The position numbers and the translations under genes were made by a program. 64,000 nucleotides of DNA from Apodospora peruviana (taxonomy: Eukaryota > Ascomycota > Sordariomycetes > Sordariales > Lasiosphaeriaceae), in contig JAUEDM010000004.1 in NCBI GenBank assembly GCA_033439685.1, positions 1,984,001-2,048,000 on the forward strand, read 5' to 3'. A model generated the notes under the pieces. That model did no database searches. It worked only from the letters and a program-made list of their open reading frames with translations, and was not told the DNA's origin. Below are positions 1-12,217 of this stretch, one piece after another; the first letter of the stretch is position 1, and the number at the start of each line of letters is the position of its first letter.

Positions 1-1064
1 ACGCGACGGTGGGTGGGGGGTGTGCGGCAAGCACTCAACGCGAACCCCACTACATCCGTACCTACGTACGGATAGATTCTACTCCACAGCGCCTCACCGA
101 ACCAGGCTGTGCATAACTCGAACATTGTCCCCCCGGAAAGTTCGTTAATTAGGTACTTGCAGTCGACTGGAACAAGAAGCAGAAAGCCAATGAGTTGTAC
201 TGTGGGGCAAAGTCGCACATTAACAGACTTTCAGGTTGTGTACCAACTGAATAGTAAATACCTACCAGGTATCAACCTAAACCCCCCACGATCTGTGTGT
301 CGCCCAGTAGAAATGCTGGGATTTGAGGACGGGGAGTAAGGTGACCGTGGAAAGGTAGCAATAATTCAGCTGCCTCCTATTTCTTACTTTACTAATAAAC
401 AATAAGAGTTGGTTGTTAGGGACACACAAGAGAGTACGGAAGCCCCCCAATAATGCAAGGAAAAAAAAACACCAGGAACACACCCGTGACTGGAACTAGT
501 ACAGTACACACCCACAATGACGCGTAGGTTCCTTGCTAAACGTCCTGTCCTTGCACCCATAGACACCTACATATATACCTAGGTATCATTGACCCCCGAG
601 AACAGCACCTAGCACACGACTCTCACACCACCCTAAGGCTACAAAGAAAGACATGTTCGGTACGTTCGTACGCACGCCGGCCCGTCCATTCGCACGCCTC
701 AACGCTTGCAGACAGGAACAAATGTGAATTCGTAAACCCCTCTGTTTTCTTTTTTTTCGCTTCGCTCCCCTTCGTTTATCGCTTTTGTCGCTGACCAGGA
801 GCAATAAACTCCCACCACTCACGGAACCATTCATGACCCATCCATTTTAACTCCCAGGCCACTCCAACTACCACAAGACAGAGAGAGCGAGAGAAAGAAA
901 AAGAAAAATGACCAAGGATATGACGACAAACCAAGACCCAGCCCTTTCCTGCCCAAAATGCCCAAAAGTCAAGCCATTTTCTGTATTGTAGAAAGGAAAA
1001 GAGAAAGGACTGCCATCATTCATTCCAATTCGTTTGTGGGATGGAAATATCCATATTTGTCATC
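1..1064. other. Intergenic, left edge
   Basis: No reading frame here looks like a gene. The stretch holds a perfect inverted repeat (54-73) and a purine-rich tract around 880-907. Its right end is the presumed 3' UTR of the minus-strand Eap1-like gene. Confidence 0.6.
54..73. repeat. Perfect inverted repeat, CCGTAC family
   Basis: Two 8-bp arms, ATCCGTAC and GTACGGAT, are separated by CTAC. This is one member of a dispersed set of CCGTACGG-like palindromes in this window (see 23901-23930 and 31115-31152). Function unknown. Confidence 0.7.
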
Positions 1065-3656
1065 TCAAGGTCCCCCTCGGTATGCCCCAGGCGGCATCAT
1101 GCCTCGGCGATCAAATGGCGGCATCCCACCACCAAACACGCCAGCCGGTCCAGCTTCCGGCACTCCTTGAAATCCACCAGCCATTCCCATTCCAGGCGGA
1201 ATGAACCCCGGCGGGGGCGGGGGTCCAGCGAGGAATCCTGGTGGTGGCTGCATCGATCTTGGGGGTGGTCCGCCCGGACCCAAGAAACCATCCGGAGGTG
1301 GTGGCCCGGGGAAGGCTCCCGCCGGAAAGTTTGGAGGGAATATACCCGGCATCGGCATATTTCGAGGAGGCATAGGTCCGTTGACCAGACCCGGGGGTGG
1401 GATCATGGGTCGCTGTTGAGGAGGAAGTTGCGCCCCAACGCCGCCGCCACCGCCGCCACCACCCATAGGGAACGGCATCATATGATGCTCTAAACCTGGA
1501 GGAGGGGGTCGTTGAAGGATCTGTGTGGGTTGTTGAGGTTGCTGACGGTTGTCCATCTCGGCTGAAGGGTGGAACTGGTCCTCGAGGAAACCCGGAGGAC
1601 CCTGCTGGTGTCGTAGTTGACGCTGGGACGCGCTGCGTTCCCGCTGATAGTCCTGCTCCCGGTCCGGGATATTCGCCACAGATACTTGCTTGGTAGGCTG
1701 CGGCATTCTGACCATGAGCTGTTCAGTCCGCGGCGGATCCGGAGCATCCCGGTGGCTTTGCATAAGTCTCATGAGGAACTCGGTATTGCTGTTGACTGCA
1801 GCAGTATTCTGAGGCATACGGTTATTCGTCTGCAGCGGCATGTTGTGTCGCTGCGCAACCAACTCATGCAGAGCCTGCTCAGGTCGACTGACGGGAAGAG
1901 GTTGTGCTGGCGGTCCCTGCGGACGCGGGGAAATAACATCATGAACAGGATGTTGCTGTTGTTGCAGGCGAAACCGCACCTCTTCACGACGGTCTCCGCC
2001 ATATTGCTGGAACGGCTCCGGGGAAGTGACGGCACTCTTTGGCTGTTGCTTCTGAGCACTCTGAGCAGCAGCAGCATCGAAAAATCCCGCGAAGCTCTGC
2101 TGAGGTGTCCAGTTGTTGGCATCCGGCGGGCCGAGGCCTGACCTGTGCAGCTTTTGGATAAGCTGAGCGAACGCTACCTTCTCGGTGTCGTCTTTTGGGG
2201 GATCGTCCATTGCGGGACCACCTCCTGGCGTTGCAACGGCGGGAGTCGATGGTTCGGTCTTTGGTCGACCCTCCTCCTGAGGAGCGAGGAAAGCCATGAA
2301 CCTTGATTTATTTCCGCCCTTCGGTTTCGCGACCTCCTTGACCTCAGCGGTAGGCGTGGTCACGTCAAGGCCTCTACTTCCAAAGGCCTCGAAAAACTTG
2401 TCGGGACCAGACTCGACGGCGGGCGCCGAGACAACCTTTTGCTCCAACTCCAAGAAAGGGTCCGGGTTCGGATTCTCCAAAAGCTTGTTATCCGGAGGGG
2501 GTGGGACTCCTTTACTGGCGGCTTTCATTGTCTCCATGAACTTTTTAAAGTCTTCTGCAGTTTTACCCTGTGACTTCTCTTCGGCAGGTTCGTCAAGCCA
2601 CTCGGGTTCGCGCTCAACACGCTGCTCACGATCCCACCTTCGCTCGTAGTTTCGGTCATTTGTCTTCTCGGGTTGCCTCTCGCTAGGCTTGTCGTCGCCG
2701 GGGATACGATCACGCCAGCTCTTGGCCCTATCAATACGCTCGCGCTGAGTAATCAGGGTCGGCTCATTCGTGCTGTTTGGACTGTCCTTATACCAATTAT
2801 CGGTCTTGCCACGTGTCAGGCCGTTTCGGCGCGGGGTTGTCTCAGTAGGCTCGCTCTCCTTGTCTTTCGTGTGGTGATCCGGGTTACGGTTGTTTCGACG
2901 GTCACCAGGGTCCCTATCATCTCGGTCCCGTGGCCGCCGGTCATCTCGACCAACACCAAAGCGATCCCCCGCGCCACCCATGCGCCCATGAAATCGCTCA
3001 GCACCTTCGTGTCCAAAGCTCTTACGTGGCTTAACTGTGCTCCAGCCTTCACTATCTTGGTCTTGATCGCCGCGGCGACGGAAAGTATTGTTTCGTCCAT
3101 CCCTAGTGTCTCTATAGCGGTCATTTGCACCGTCGGGGTCGTTGTTCAGAGTACGGAAGTTAAAGCGATCAACTGGTCGATCTGAGCGCTCGGTATCCTT
3201 TAGTCCCTTATCCGCGTCACCAATTCTATTATTGCGCAGGGATGTGGCCGATGCGAAGCTCGTTTTGGGGGGACCAAGGATAATCTCATCGGGATCTAGC
3301 GCGGTCAGTAAATAGGACAGAGAGATTTACGCAACCGGCGCACTCGTTCCGGCCAGGAGGAGCAACATACTTGCTGAGTTTCGTGAGCCATTACGGTCGA
3401 GTGGCGGCCGTCGGTTTTCTTGATTCAGAAGACTATCGGGGCCTTTGATCCGATCGTTCGTTGGTTTTGTCTGGTTGCGAAATGTCTCCGGGGGTGGCCT
3501 AGAGGAGGTCAGCCGTCAAGGTCGTAGGTCAGTCACACAAGCAATCGGGTCAACAAACCCCATCCACTCCTCAGCCGGGGGCAGTCCGGCAGGTTTAACA
3601 CATAACGGAGATTGGCGAAGGTGAAGCAGAAATTCTGCGCTGTATCGAGCCGCCAT
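1065..3656 (-). CDS. EAP1: Eap1-like eIF4E-binding translational regulator
   Basis: Three exons are read on the minus strand: 3656-3559, 3498-3371 and 3295-1065 (818 aa). Intron 1 runs from GTTTGT to CTCTAG; intron 2 from GTATGT to GCTAG with a TTACTGAC branch site. The ATG at 3656 is the first after an in-frame stop. Residues 5-11 read YSAEFLL, a canonical eIF4E-binding motif (Y-x4-L-hydrophobic), followed by a PPAEEWMGPPPE block that I associate with fungal Eap1/4E-T-type proteins. The middle is charged and disordered; a conserved-looking segment around residues 290-340 contains EPEWLDEP. The last 180 residues are rich in Pro, Gly and Met, with six PPG-hydrophobic motifs. By family it would bind the cap-binding protein and repress or destabilise mRNAs in the cytoplasm. 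Exon joining is inferred from frame and splice sites; the family call is fairly firm. Confidence 0.75.
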
Positions 3657-4777
3657 AGCAAAGTCAGGCAACTAGCACCAGATGAGGCTCTTTTGTGGTG
3701 CCGTCGTCCAATGCAGGCGGAACCTGTGAACCTGTGGGGTTTTCGGCGTATAGTCCGATTTTCGGTCTTCGGACCGGTCGATGGTGATGCAGTGATTGTC
3801 AATCACAAACTGAACCTGGGATGGTTGGCAATCGCACTAGTGGTAGGTCCGGGAACAAAGAATCGGGCGGGATGTTTGGGTAGGTGGTCGCGGAGAGGAG
3901 GTGGTAGAAGTCAAAATAAGGTAGTAGGTCGGGAAGCGGAGTTGCGATGCGTGGTGCGAGGCCTTAGGTGTGAGTTGCTAAGGAGAAAGAAAGCCACGGC
4001 GACGAGGCGAATGGGGAACCGGCGTGGCACTAACGCACTTTGTTGCCGTCGGGCTGTTGTCTGCGTCGGGTGTTTGGTGAAGTCTAATGCGAATAGCGTT
4101 TTTGAAGTAATAGGCTTGACTCGGACGAAGGTTGCTGGGCCTTTGGGCGGTGGTGCAGGTGCATGTGCAGGTGGTTGCAGGTAGCAGGTCTAAATGTGCG
4201 GGCGGGCGGTGGTGGACGACGGTTGATGAATGGTGGAGGGATCCAATCTTTTCAGGTTCCAAAGTTGCTTGTGAAGTCGAGTCCAAGTGGAGAGCACCGT
4301 TGGACCCAATTGCGGTCCAAGCGCCCAAAGAAGCCGCTGCCCGGTGACCTGGCAGCACTGGCGCTGGCGGTTGCTGTCGCTGTGAGGCGCCACTGCCAAA
4401 GCCAATCCGTCCCGGTCCCGCAAGAGCGCCAGCTGACCTGGTACGTGCACAGCGGCCTATTGGCGCCTCAAGATTAGCCCCTGCAGCTGTCAATGTCAGC
4501 CCGGCAACACAACTTGAATCGACCCCTTTCCTGGTAGGGAAGGAAGTATCCTCGGTTCACCGTCAACTATCAAGTCTACAATAACCATCAAAATGTTACA
4601 AACTTATGGGCTCGCCACAGAAAACTTCCATTGCCGATTCGGTTGATTCTGATGGTTTATTTAAGTATTGTTCTAGACTTTACAGGCTTTGAACTAGTGT
4701 CTCAGCCGGTTCACGGAAGTGATACTTCCTTCGGAGCCCTTCCGACTTTCCACGCGCGAGGTATAATTACAGGATAT
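3657..4777. other. Intergenic, upstream of the Eap1-like gene
   Basis: About 1.1 kb between two minus-strand genes. It should hold the promoter and 5' UTR of the Eap1-like gene and the 3' UTR of URB1. No other gene seen. Confidence 0.6.
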
Positions 4778-7700
4778 TCATGTCTCGTTCTCTCCTTCTA
4801 CCACAACTACAGCACCCTTCCTGCTCCACTCGCCAACCCTCTCCCGGTCACAGGTCTCCCAGACCCTCCGCCTCAGCGCCTCGTACAACCTGGCTTCTCG
4901 TCCGTCCCTATCCTGGCACCACGCCACCTGCGCCTCCAGCCAGCTCACGATGCCAAACCTCGTCGTTAGCGTTGTACTACCCCCCTTTATGCCCGTCGCT
5001 CTATACAACAGCTTGAGCAACTGTATCCTCAGAGGCAGTCTCATGTAACTATTCCCCGCCAGCGCCAGTAGCCGTTCCAGCAGGGGACCATTCGCCCGCT
5101 TCTTGTGGAATAGCTCCAGGTCCTGATCCGTCCGGAGACTATCCAAGAGATATGACAACAGCCAGCTGAGCTGGGCGTAGTAAGAGTCGACGGCCGAGGG
5201 GTCCTCGGCAAGCACCTCGTCGACCAGCGGCAGCCGGTCAAGACTCCACACCGGGCCGCGGGTGAGAAACCCGTTGATTTTAGGGTAGAGCACGGAGAGC
5301 GGATCCTTTAGCATGCGGACGGCATGGCATGCAAATGCCACTACGGGGCTAGGCAGCGGACCGTCGCCCACACCCCCTCCTTTTGCGGTTTCGGCTAGCT
5401 CCGAGAGGAGGAGCCAAACCTGTTCTTTCTCGTCGTATTCTGACTGCTTTATTTTTGCTGCCATCTTGAGGATATTTATAAGGGCTTCCTTCCTAATGCT
5501 GGCATGTTCTGAGACGAGCAAACTGATGAGTGAGACGGCATATCCCTCGTCTACAAGCTCGTCGACTGTTTTGGATGCCCATTTCGTCAAGGCCGAGTTG
5601 TCCACCGAAAGGCTATCCGTGATATCGAGCACCTCTTGTAGTTCCTCATCATCGATATGTGTGATTGTTTGACCTTCCCGGCTTCTGCCAAGAGGGTTGG
5701 TCTTCTTCGCCGCACTGTCTCCGCTCTGATCCACATGCTTGACTTCAGCAAGGAGCTCGTAAGCAGCTTCTGTGGATGGCAGACCGTCTAATCCTTTGGT
5801 GAAGTGTGCAGACATTTTGGATAGTGCCACTTCGAGCAGAGGCCGGCTCTCTCCAGCTGCCACCAAAAGGCCAATAAACGTGGGCAAGAACTTCTTGAGC
5901 GCACGGAGGACTCCTTGATTCGCAGCTTTTTCTGCAAACGGCAACTGCTCCAGGATGGCAAATGTTATTGGACTAATAACCGCTGCGGAAATCCCTTGAC
6001 TTGGTAGTCCAGGTGCCTCCTGTATTATGGTTTGCATCATCTCCAGGTACTTAATCGGCGCCGTGGCACAGCGTGTCAGACATTTGTCCAAGAACGGCCA
6101 AATCTCAAGAACTGACTTGGCTGATGATTTGTTTAGAGACTGGAGGGCGCCGAGAAGAGGGAGCAATCCGGGATGTGCCGTGTATGCGGGTACCAGTTGG
6201 TGCTCCATGGCAACAAAGTCAAGCACCCGCCACACCTTTGTCAAGGCCACACCGTGAGGAGCTTCGACATAGACTCTAAGTAGCGCTGTGAAGGGAGAAA
6301 ATGTAATTGAATCTGAGGTTGAGAACCACCGCATCCCTGGTGAATATCCAGCAATTGCTAACAAGTTTTCCAGCTGTTTCAGGCTCAAAGCGATGTCCTT
6401 CGGGTCTTCCGATTGTTCCCTCTTTGCCAAACGCCTAAGAGCAGTTTCCAGAAAAGGAGAGACATCAAACTTGGCCATGAGAGCAACCTGCGGTATAACT
6501 TCGTAACACAGCCGCAGCAAGTGGCTTGCAGCCTCACGATGGAGGATGTCATCTTCTGATATTGATCGGTACGAGTTTATCATGTCTATTATGCTGGGAC
6601 TTCTTTGGCAGAATTCGTCGACGAGCCTGCGCGCAGCTTCCGCCCACAGCGATTTATTAAAGTGCGAGAGGTCTTGGTGCATCCTGACGGCTGTATCAAG
6701 TTTCTGGACCGCAAGCACCAGGATCCGGGTGGCAAAAAAGGAGACCATCTTGGACTTGTGCGCTAAACAGCGTACGAGAACTTTTTGGTTTAAGGGGAGG
6801 GGCAGGATGTTGTCGATGACGATAGACGTTGGCGGGGGAAGTTCAGAAAAGCCGGACCCGCGGCAGAAATAATCAGGGATCGGCAGCATGACGGCGTTGA
6901 AGAGAAAGGCTGCGTATCCAATCCACGTTGTTGACAGCTTTGGCTCAAAAGTAAATGACTTATTGTTGATGAAAAAGTCGGCAACCAGCTCAGGTGCGGC
7001 CTTGAAAATAGCCGTAACAAGCTCGCTCTGCTTGGTGCTTGACCAAGGGCGCAGGTTCTGGAGAAAATTGGATAGAACATAGTTGCGGACTGGCACCTCG
7101 GTTTTGAAACGCTTCATCCAGACAATCGCCTCCAGTCCTAACTCTTCGAGCTCAGCGGTCGGTAAGGTGGCATCCGGGTCGGTCTCGCGAGGATATAGGC
7201 CCATGTCCTGCCTTAGTACGCCACAGGAAGGAGTTGTGCAGGCGTTCATGAGGAAATCATGAGCCTTATCCGGTATTGATGGCAGACTGGGCTCTGTGGA
7301 TGTGTTTTGGCGATAATAATACAGCGACGATATGCGGATTAGAGTCGCTGCACCCAATAAGCTTGACTTGGCTTCTCGTGGCACCTTGTCATCCAACAAG
7401 ACGTAGTCCCGGAGGGTATCCAGAAGCTGTATTACCAAGTAAGGCGGATCCTGCTTCAGATCCCGTGTAAGGGCGGAGACGACGTCCCTCTGGGAGAGCA
7501 GCTCCTTCTTGGCCTCGGGATGGAGGAACTTGAGCGCGTTCAACAGAAATAGCACGGCATTGGTGCGAGCTGAGGGGCGCTTTGCCGCCTCCTCGTCTTG
7601 TTCCCCGATATGAACAATTCCCATGTTCCGAGCTAGCGACTTGAGGGTGAACGCCCTGGCCCGAAAAATGGGCTTTGCGACAGCGCCGCCATCGAAGCTG

Positions 7701-8321
7701 ATTGCCTCTTTCAGCAAGCGCAGGGTCGGAGAGATAATGAAGGCCTTGCCCTTGTCTGCGGACAAAGCCCGAGAAATCAGCTCCAGCTGGCGCTTTTGTA
7801 AAAGGGTCCGACAGATGCCCAGTCCGACCGGGACCAGTTCGAGTTTCTGCGACAGCAGCTTGAGGAGGAGGGCGAGAGCCACGACGACGGCGGATATGAC
7901 GTTGTCATTGCTAGGCTGACTGGCATGACTCCATGTCTGCATAATATCAGAGAGATAGACCCGGCTTCCTTCATCTTCGCTTTCGGAGGGAGTGGTCGAG
8001 TCGAGATACTCCCTCAGTATCTGGAGCCGGTCCGGGTGGCTGTCACCTCCGGCGAGCAGCTCGTCGAGGAAGAGCTTGAAGGATTGCAAGCCTGTTGCAG
8101 AGAAATGTCAGCTGTGCTCTGGAATTGGAAAAATGCAGCCATGATATATCGCGGAGATGACGCATACCATGTCTTGCGCGCACTCCATCCGAGTCGAAGG
8201 CGAGAAGCTGTCTGAGCTGGCGGCTCGTGTGGACGTCTTCAGAAGTCGGGGCTTCGTGCACAATTCGCTGCCGTTTCCGCGGACCCCCGGCGAAGTCACC
8301 GTGAGAATTCCGCTTCCCCAT
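4778..8321 (-). CDS. URB1: Urb1/Npa1 ribosome biogenesis protein
   Basis: Two exons: 8321-8168 and 8091-4778 (1155 aa). The 76-bp intron runs from GTATGC to CAACAG and joins ARHG to LQSFKLFLDELL. The start is the ATG at 8321 (MGKRNSH); the open frame extends upstream only to a TTG, so it is not longer. The N-terminus is basic (GPRKRQRI), followed by about 1,050 residues of helical repeats with the pattern of the Urb1 N-terminal (Npa1) and C-terminal domains. Urb1 is a nucleolar component of early pre-60S particles and is needed for 25S and 5.8S rRNA maturation. The yeast protein is longer (about 1,760 aa); 1,150-1,200 aa is, as I recall, usual in filamentous fungi. SYO1 and DBP10, also 60S factors, lie within 13 kb. 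Confidence 0.88.
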
Positions 8322-9002
8322 AACTTCCGTCTTTTTCCTGTTCGTCGCCGGATTTGATGCTGTCCAGAATTGCTCGATTGGCAACTTTTTCGCTCCCAAT
8401 TGCGCCGGGGCGTTCAGTACGAAGTGCTACCGCCTATCAATTGCGCTGTAGGAATTTCGTCCCTACTTTTGTTTCTGCAGCTCTTTACCGCCTTCCAATC
8501 GCGGATTTGGTGGGCACGATAAGCTTAATTAGTCTGAACGTCTGGGGTGCCGAACCTGGTCTCACATCAGACTCTCAACGTTGACAAAGGAAAGGCCCCC
8601 ACATTCCGGTCTTTAAGCGGGCACACACAGTGACGGTACGGAATACCTAAGGTAGGTATCTACCTTACCAGCATGAGCTGACTGAGAGGCTCAGACTTCC
8701 GAGAAGACAACGGTTTGATAATGACACATGCGGATACCGCAGAAATGACTGCTCAAAGAAAGTCAATTCGAAATTCAATACACAATATCGCTGATCACTT
8801 AGTTACAATCGAGGTTCCAATACAATGTCGACTCGACGGTCAGAGATCGTGACCGAGGAATTAGCAGTTCAGAACGCAGACGAGGCAACAGAACCCTTCT
8901 GCTGTGCAACATGTGTCGCCTACACAAAACATCTAACGGAACCAGTCGATTTAAGCAGGCAAGGTCCTTTGTATAAATGAGTAGTTGGAAAATAAAAAGC
9001 TG
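8322..9002. promoter_or_regulatory. Divergent promoter region, URB1 / DUF202 gene
   Basis: The 680 bp between two divergent start codons must hold both promoters. A hairpin-forming inverted repeat lies at 8648-8667. A short frame at 8825-8979 starts with ATG but matches nothing I know and is not needed for the DUF202 gene. No core promoter element is recognisable. Confidence 0.5.
8648..8667. repeat. Inverted repeat, TACCTA family
   Basis: Arms TAAGGTAG and CTACCTTA flank GTAT. It belongs to the dispersed TACCTAGGTA-like palindromes that recur in non-coding DNA throughout the window. Confidence 0.7.
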
Positions 9003-9692
9003 ATGAGATTCCGTTATAGTCTCCAAGAGGACGGGCTTGACCTTGAGGACCGAGGCGCATTTTGCTTGCCGCCCATTCTCGGCCCTCTCCTATTCGACAA
9101 TGAAACCAGTGACTGCCGCGACCACTGCGCAAACGAAAGAAGTATGTCTGTATAGTCAAATTGTAGTCTAGAGGTAATCACTCAACTGACCGGTGGTGGC
9201 CATCAGCATTCCTCTCTTACCTGCGCCTCTCTATCTACATGGCCGTCGTCTCCGTCGCCATTGTCCTGTCTTTTCACCTCCGCAAGACAGCAACCGCGAC
9301 CGAGCTACGCATGGCAACTCCCCTTGGTCTCATTTTTCTCGCTCTCTCCGTCTCGTGCTTAGGAGTCGGCATGGCCAACTATATCGGTATAAACCCCTCA
9401 TCAACCGCAGAGGTCAAGTCGTCTAGGTACCTTGCTGATATTGCTTGCGCGCGTTGTGTCTGTATAGGAACGGTTAATAAGTACAGCCGCCGAGCTGCCA
9501 TCGTCCAGACCGGATGGAAGACACAAGCGGTATGCAGCACTAGTAACCCATACCTAACTAAGGTAGGTACCTTGGGTAGCAGCAGGCTAACACGCGATGG
9601 CACAGGTCATGGCAACTATAGCCTCATGTATCGTAGGTTCCTGCGTGACGCTTCTAGTTGTAAACAGGCTGAACGAGCAAGATGAGATGTAA
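9003..9692 (+). CDS. DUF202 membrane protein
   Basis: Four exons: 9003-9141, 9207-9386, 9468-9529 and 9606-9692 (155 aa). All junctions restore frame, with donors GTATGT, GTATAA and GTATGC and acceptors CAG, TAG and CAG. The diagnostic DUF202 signature DHCANERTFLSYLRLS lies across the first junction (about residues 38-53). Three hydrophobic segments follow: MAVVSVAIVLSF; LGLIFLALSVSCLGVGMANYI; and a C-terminal segment after the basic loop KYSRRAAIVQTGWKTQ. DUF202 proteins are small integral membrane proteins; the same fold occurs in the VTC polyphosphate complex, but this stand-alone protein has no assigned role. The ATG at 9003 is preceded in frame by a stop. Intron 3 carries a copy of the TACCTA-family repeat. 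Confidence 0.85.
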
Positions 9693-10121
9693 TGCTGAGG
9701 AAAAAATGACATTTCTTCGCCCTATTGAAATTACCTATATATAAAATCTCAATTCAATTATGCATACCTACCGGTATTTCTCAAAATCAGACCGTTGATA
9801 GCATATGCAAGGCATCGGACATTAAATCCCGAGAGTTAGAGGAAAATGGAAAGGTGCACCAGTGGCCAGGAAGTAGTTTAGATGCTATAACGAATATCGC
9901 AAGCAGTACGGTACAAGACTTTGTTTGCCACGGACGAATAGACCTCTCAGATACCAATCACTATGTACAAAAGACTACCAATCAGCAGAGGAAACGACGA
10001 TACAATCCAATCCAGGTTTACGCCCAGTCATCCCAACATGCAATTAACAACCAATATGTACACCAGAAACAGTTGTGCAGTTAGGTAGGCACAGTATATG
10101 TAAACCAGTACTCACCGGTCT
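9693..10121. other. Convergent 3' region
   Basis: Tail-to-tail gap between the DUF202 gene and the glycosyltransferase gene. AT-rich stretches suit 3' UTRs; nothing else seen. Confidence 0.6.
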
Positions 10122-12217
10122 TCAGGTCTTGGAGCAAAACAAGTCGCGGACCGATTTTCCCTGGGGTATCAAGTCGTCCGGCGAGAGCTTCTCACAGCCC
10201 CCGGCCGCGTGCCGAAACTCACCCGCATACTCAGCCGCAACCTCATCCAGCTTCTCGAGGTCGGCGATCTTCCCGTCCCACAATAGAATCGGCATATCAT
10301 TGACGGGTACCAGACCGTCACCGCCATGCAGACTCTCAAGCAGCGGACCATCGGCAAGCTTTATCTCGGTGACGGCTTTGGTGTCTTTTGGGAGTTCCTC
10401 GCTGCTCGCATACTCCTCGGGCGCCTTGTAGAGCTCACTGTGGACTGTCGCCAGGCTGCTGGCCATGCGCCGGCTCGGGTACAGCGTCCAGTACCCGCGC
10501 GCGCGAGAGAGCTTCAGCGCGTACTCTAGCCACGAGGGGTACCGCTTACTGACGGCTTTGTCGGAGAAAAATGATGATAGGGACGAGACGTCGTTTCTGC
10601 TATGCTCGAGGTCAAGGGACCTTGATACCAGATCGTGGAGCTCAACCCACTTCTGTCCCATGTACAGCACGGCATTGCTGTTGGGGGACTGCCAGAGGAA
10701 AGGGCTGCCGGTATCGGCGTGATGAGCAACCGACGGTTTCTCGGCATCCCTCTCCCTGGTTGTTGACGACGGAGCTTCAAACGGTGTTGCTGAGGTGTCT
10801 AGGTGGGTCGAGGGAAGATCCAGGCTGATTCCGAGGAGACGTGAGTCCCATTCCTGAAATAGTGCATTGGACGAGCGCGTATACTCCAACACGGCGTATT
10901 TAATATCTAAGAAATCCTAACTTAGGACTGGCTAAAGAGCAGTAATGTGGAGGAGAACTTACAGTGGAAGAACTGAGGCGAGACTTCTGCTTGAGGCGAC
11001 AGAACCAGAACGTGAGAGTAACGGGGATCGGTAGGCCAGAACGACTCGAGGAATCGGACTGAGCTCTCCTCCTCAGTCAAACTGCCGCGAGGAATGCGAT
11101 GCCTCAGGGTCAGTTGGCGAATATTGCCAGGGTTGTGAGCGTGAACTGGAGGCCATTGGAAGGTTTCCAAGAACTGCACCGTGGGCAGATCCAGTTTATG
11201 AGGCAGCTCAATGGTGAGGTGAGGAGTAGCACCTGTGGTCAGATCGGCTGCCGACAACGACCTGAGCAGTCGTATCAAGCTACCAGAAGCCCCGGGTGGC
11301 GCATGAATCAGTATATCGATGCTGACCTTATTCCAAGCCGCCAGTGATGAGCTATCCAGCTTCGCCATCCAACCCAAATGTTTGAGACTGTTGCTGGGCA
11401 GCTCGATAACGGGAAATCCCAAAGTTGGAGATTGACTTCTCATTGCCTCGAGAAAATAAGCCTGCTCGGTACTAGAACCATCTACTAGCACAGCCTGCGG
11501 ATGCATATACGAGTTAATATGGTACATGGCCCGGCCAACAGCATTTCGTAGGCGCGACTCGGTCGACGAGGCCGACCGACTCGGACGCGCGTCGTGAAAG
11601 ATGATCTCACATGAGTCATCAACGCCGTTAACAGCGCGTAGCTCATCCATAGAAATCTCGCTCTTGCTCATCAAGGCAAAATGCACAAAGCTCCTCAGCT
11701 CCACGCCCATTTGACAGGCCATGGGGAGCAGCGCGGCGGCACTCTTCAGACTAGAAGCCGCAAACAAGACGTTTTTATTTGAAGTATATGCGCCCCTCGT
11801 CGAGTATATGGCTTGCAACGACACGGCAAGATGGGGAAACACAACCGGCCCATTATAAGAGCTTTCCGGGGCAGAATCCTGGGTTGGTTTGGCGACCTGC
11901 TTGTTCGGCTTGGCCGGCGGTTGCGCGGGTTTCAAACGCGGCATAGGTATCGGCTCAGGCACAGGCAAGTCATCGTCCGGGTCAGGTCTGTGGTACACTG
12001 GCCGGCGGCGATCTTGTATGCCCACATCGGTCGGGATGTTGTGAATGAAGAGATATACGCAGATGCCGACGACCACGGCGATGGCTAGCCGCTTGAACGA
12101 TTTGCGTGGGGGAACTCGAGCGGTGTTCCATTGGGGAGGACGAATCGGAGGACGCTTCGTGGGCTTATGGTCGTCGTTTTTCTTCCCCATTTCTTCATTG
12201 CTGAGAAAGAGGCCCAT
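10122..12217 (-). CDS. Type II membrane glycosyltransferase (GT2-like, fungal)
   Basis: Two exons: 12217-10963 and 10906-10122 (679 aa). The 56-bp intron runs from GTAAGT to TCTTAG and joins SPQFFH to YIKYAVLEY. The start is the ATG at 12217 (MGLFLSNEEMGKK); the frame opens upstream only to a GTG. A single hydrophobic segment at residues 44-59 after a basic stretch (RKSFKR) predicts a type II Golgi or ER protein. The luminal part has a proline-rich stem (about residues 70-110) and then a GT-A-like domain with the segment YSHVLVLSPQAEVSPQFF. Proteins like this are annotated as glycosyltransferase family 2 in Pezizomycotina; donor and acceptor are unknown. The site where many GT-A enzymes have DxD reads SPQAE. 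It shares a promoter region with SYO1. Confidence 0.68.

Noticed and set aside
8322..8399. N-terminal extension of URB1 to 8399
   Set aside because: The upstream frame starts with TTG, not ATG; the ATG at 8321 gives a typical MGKR start.
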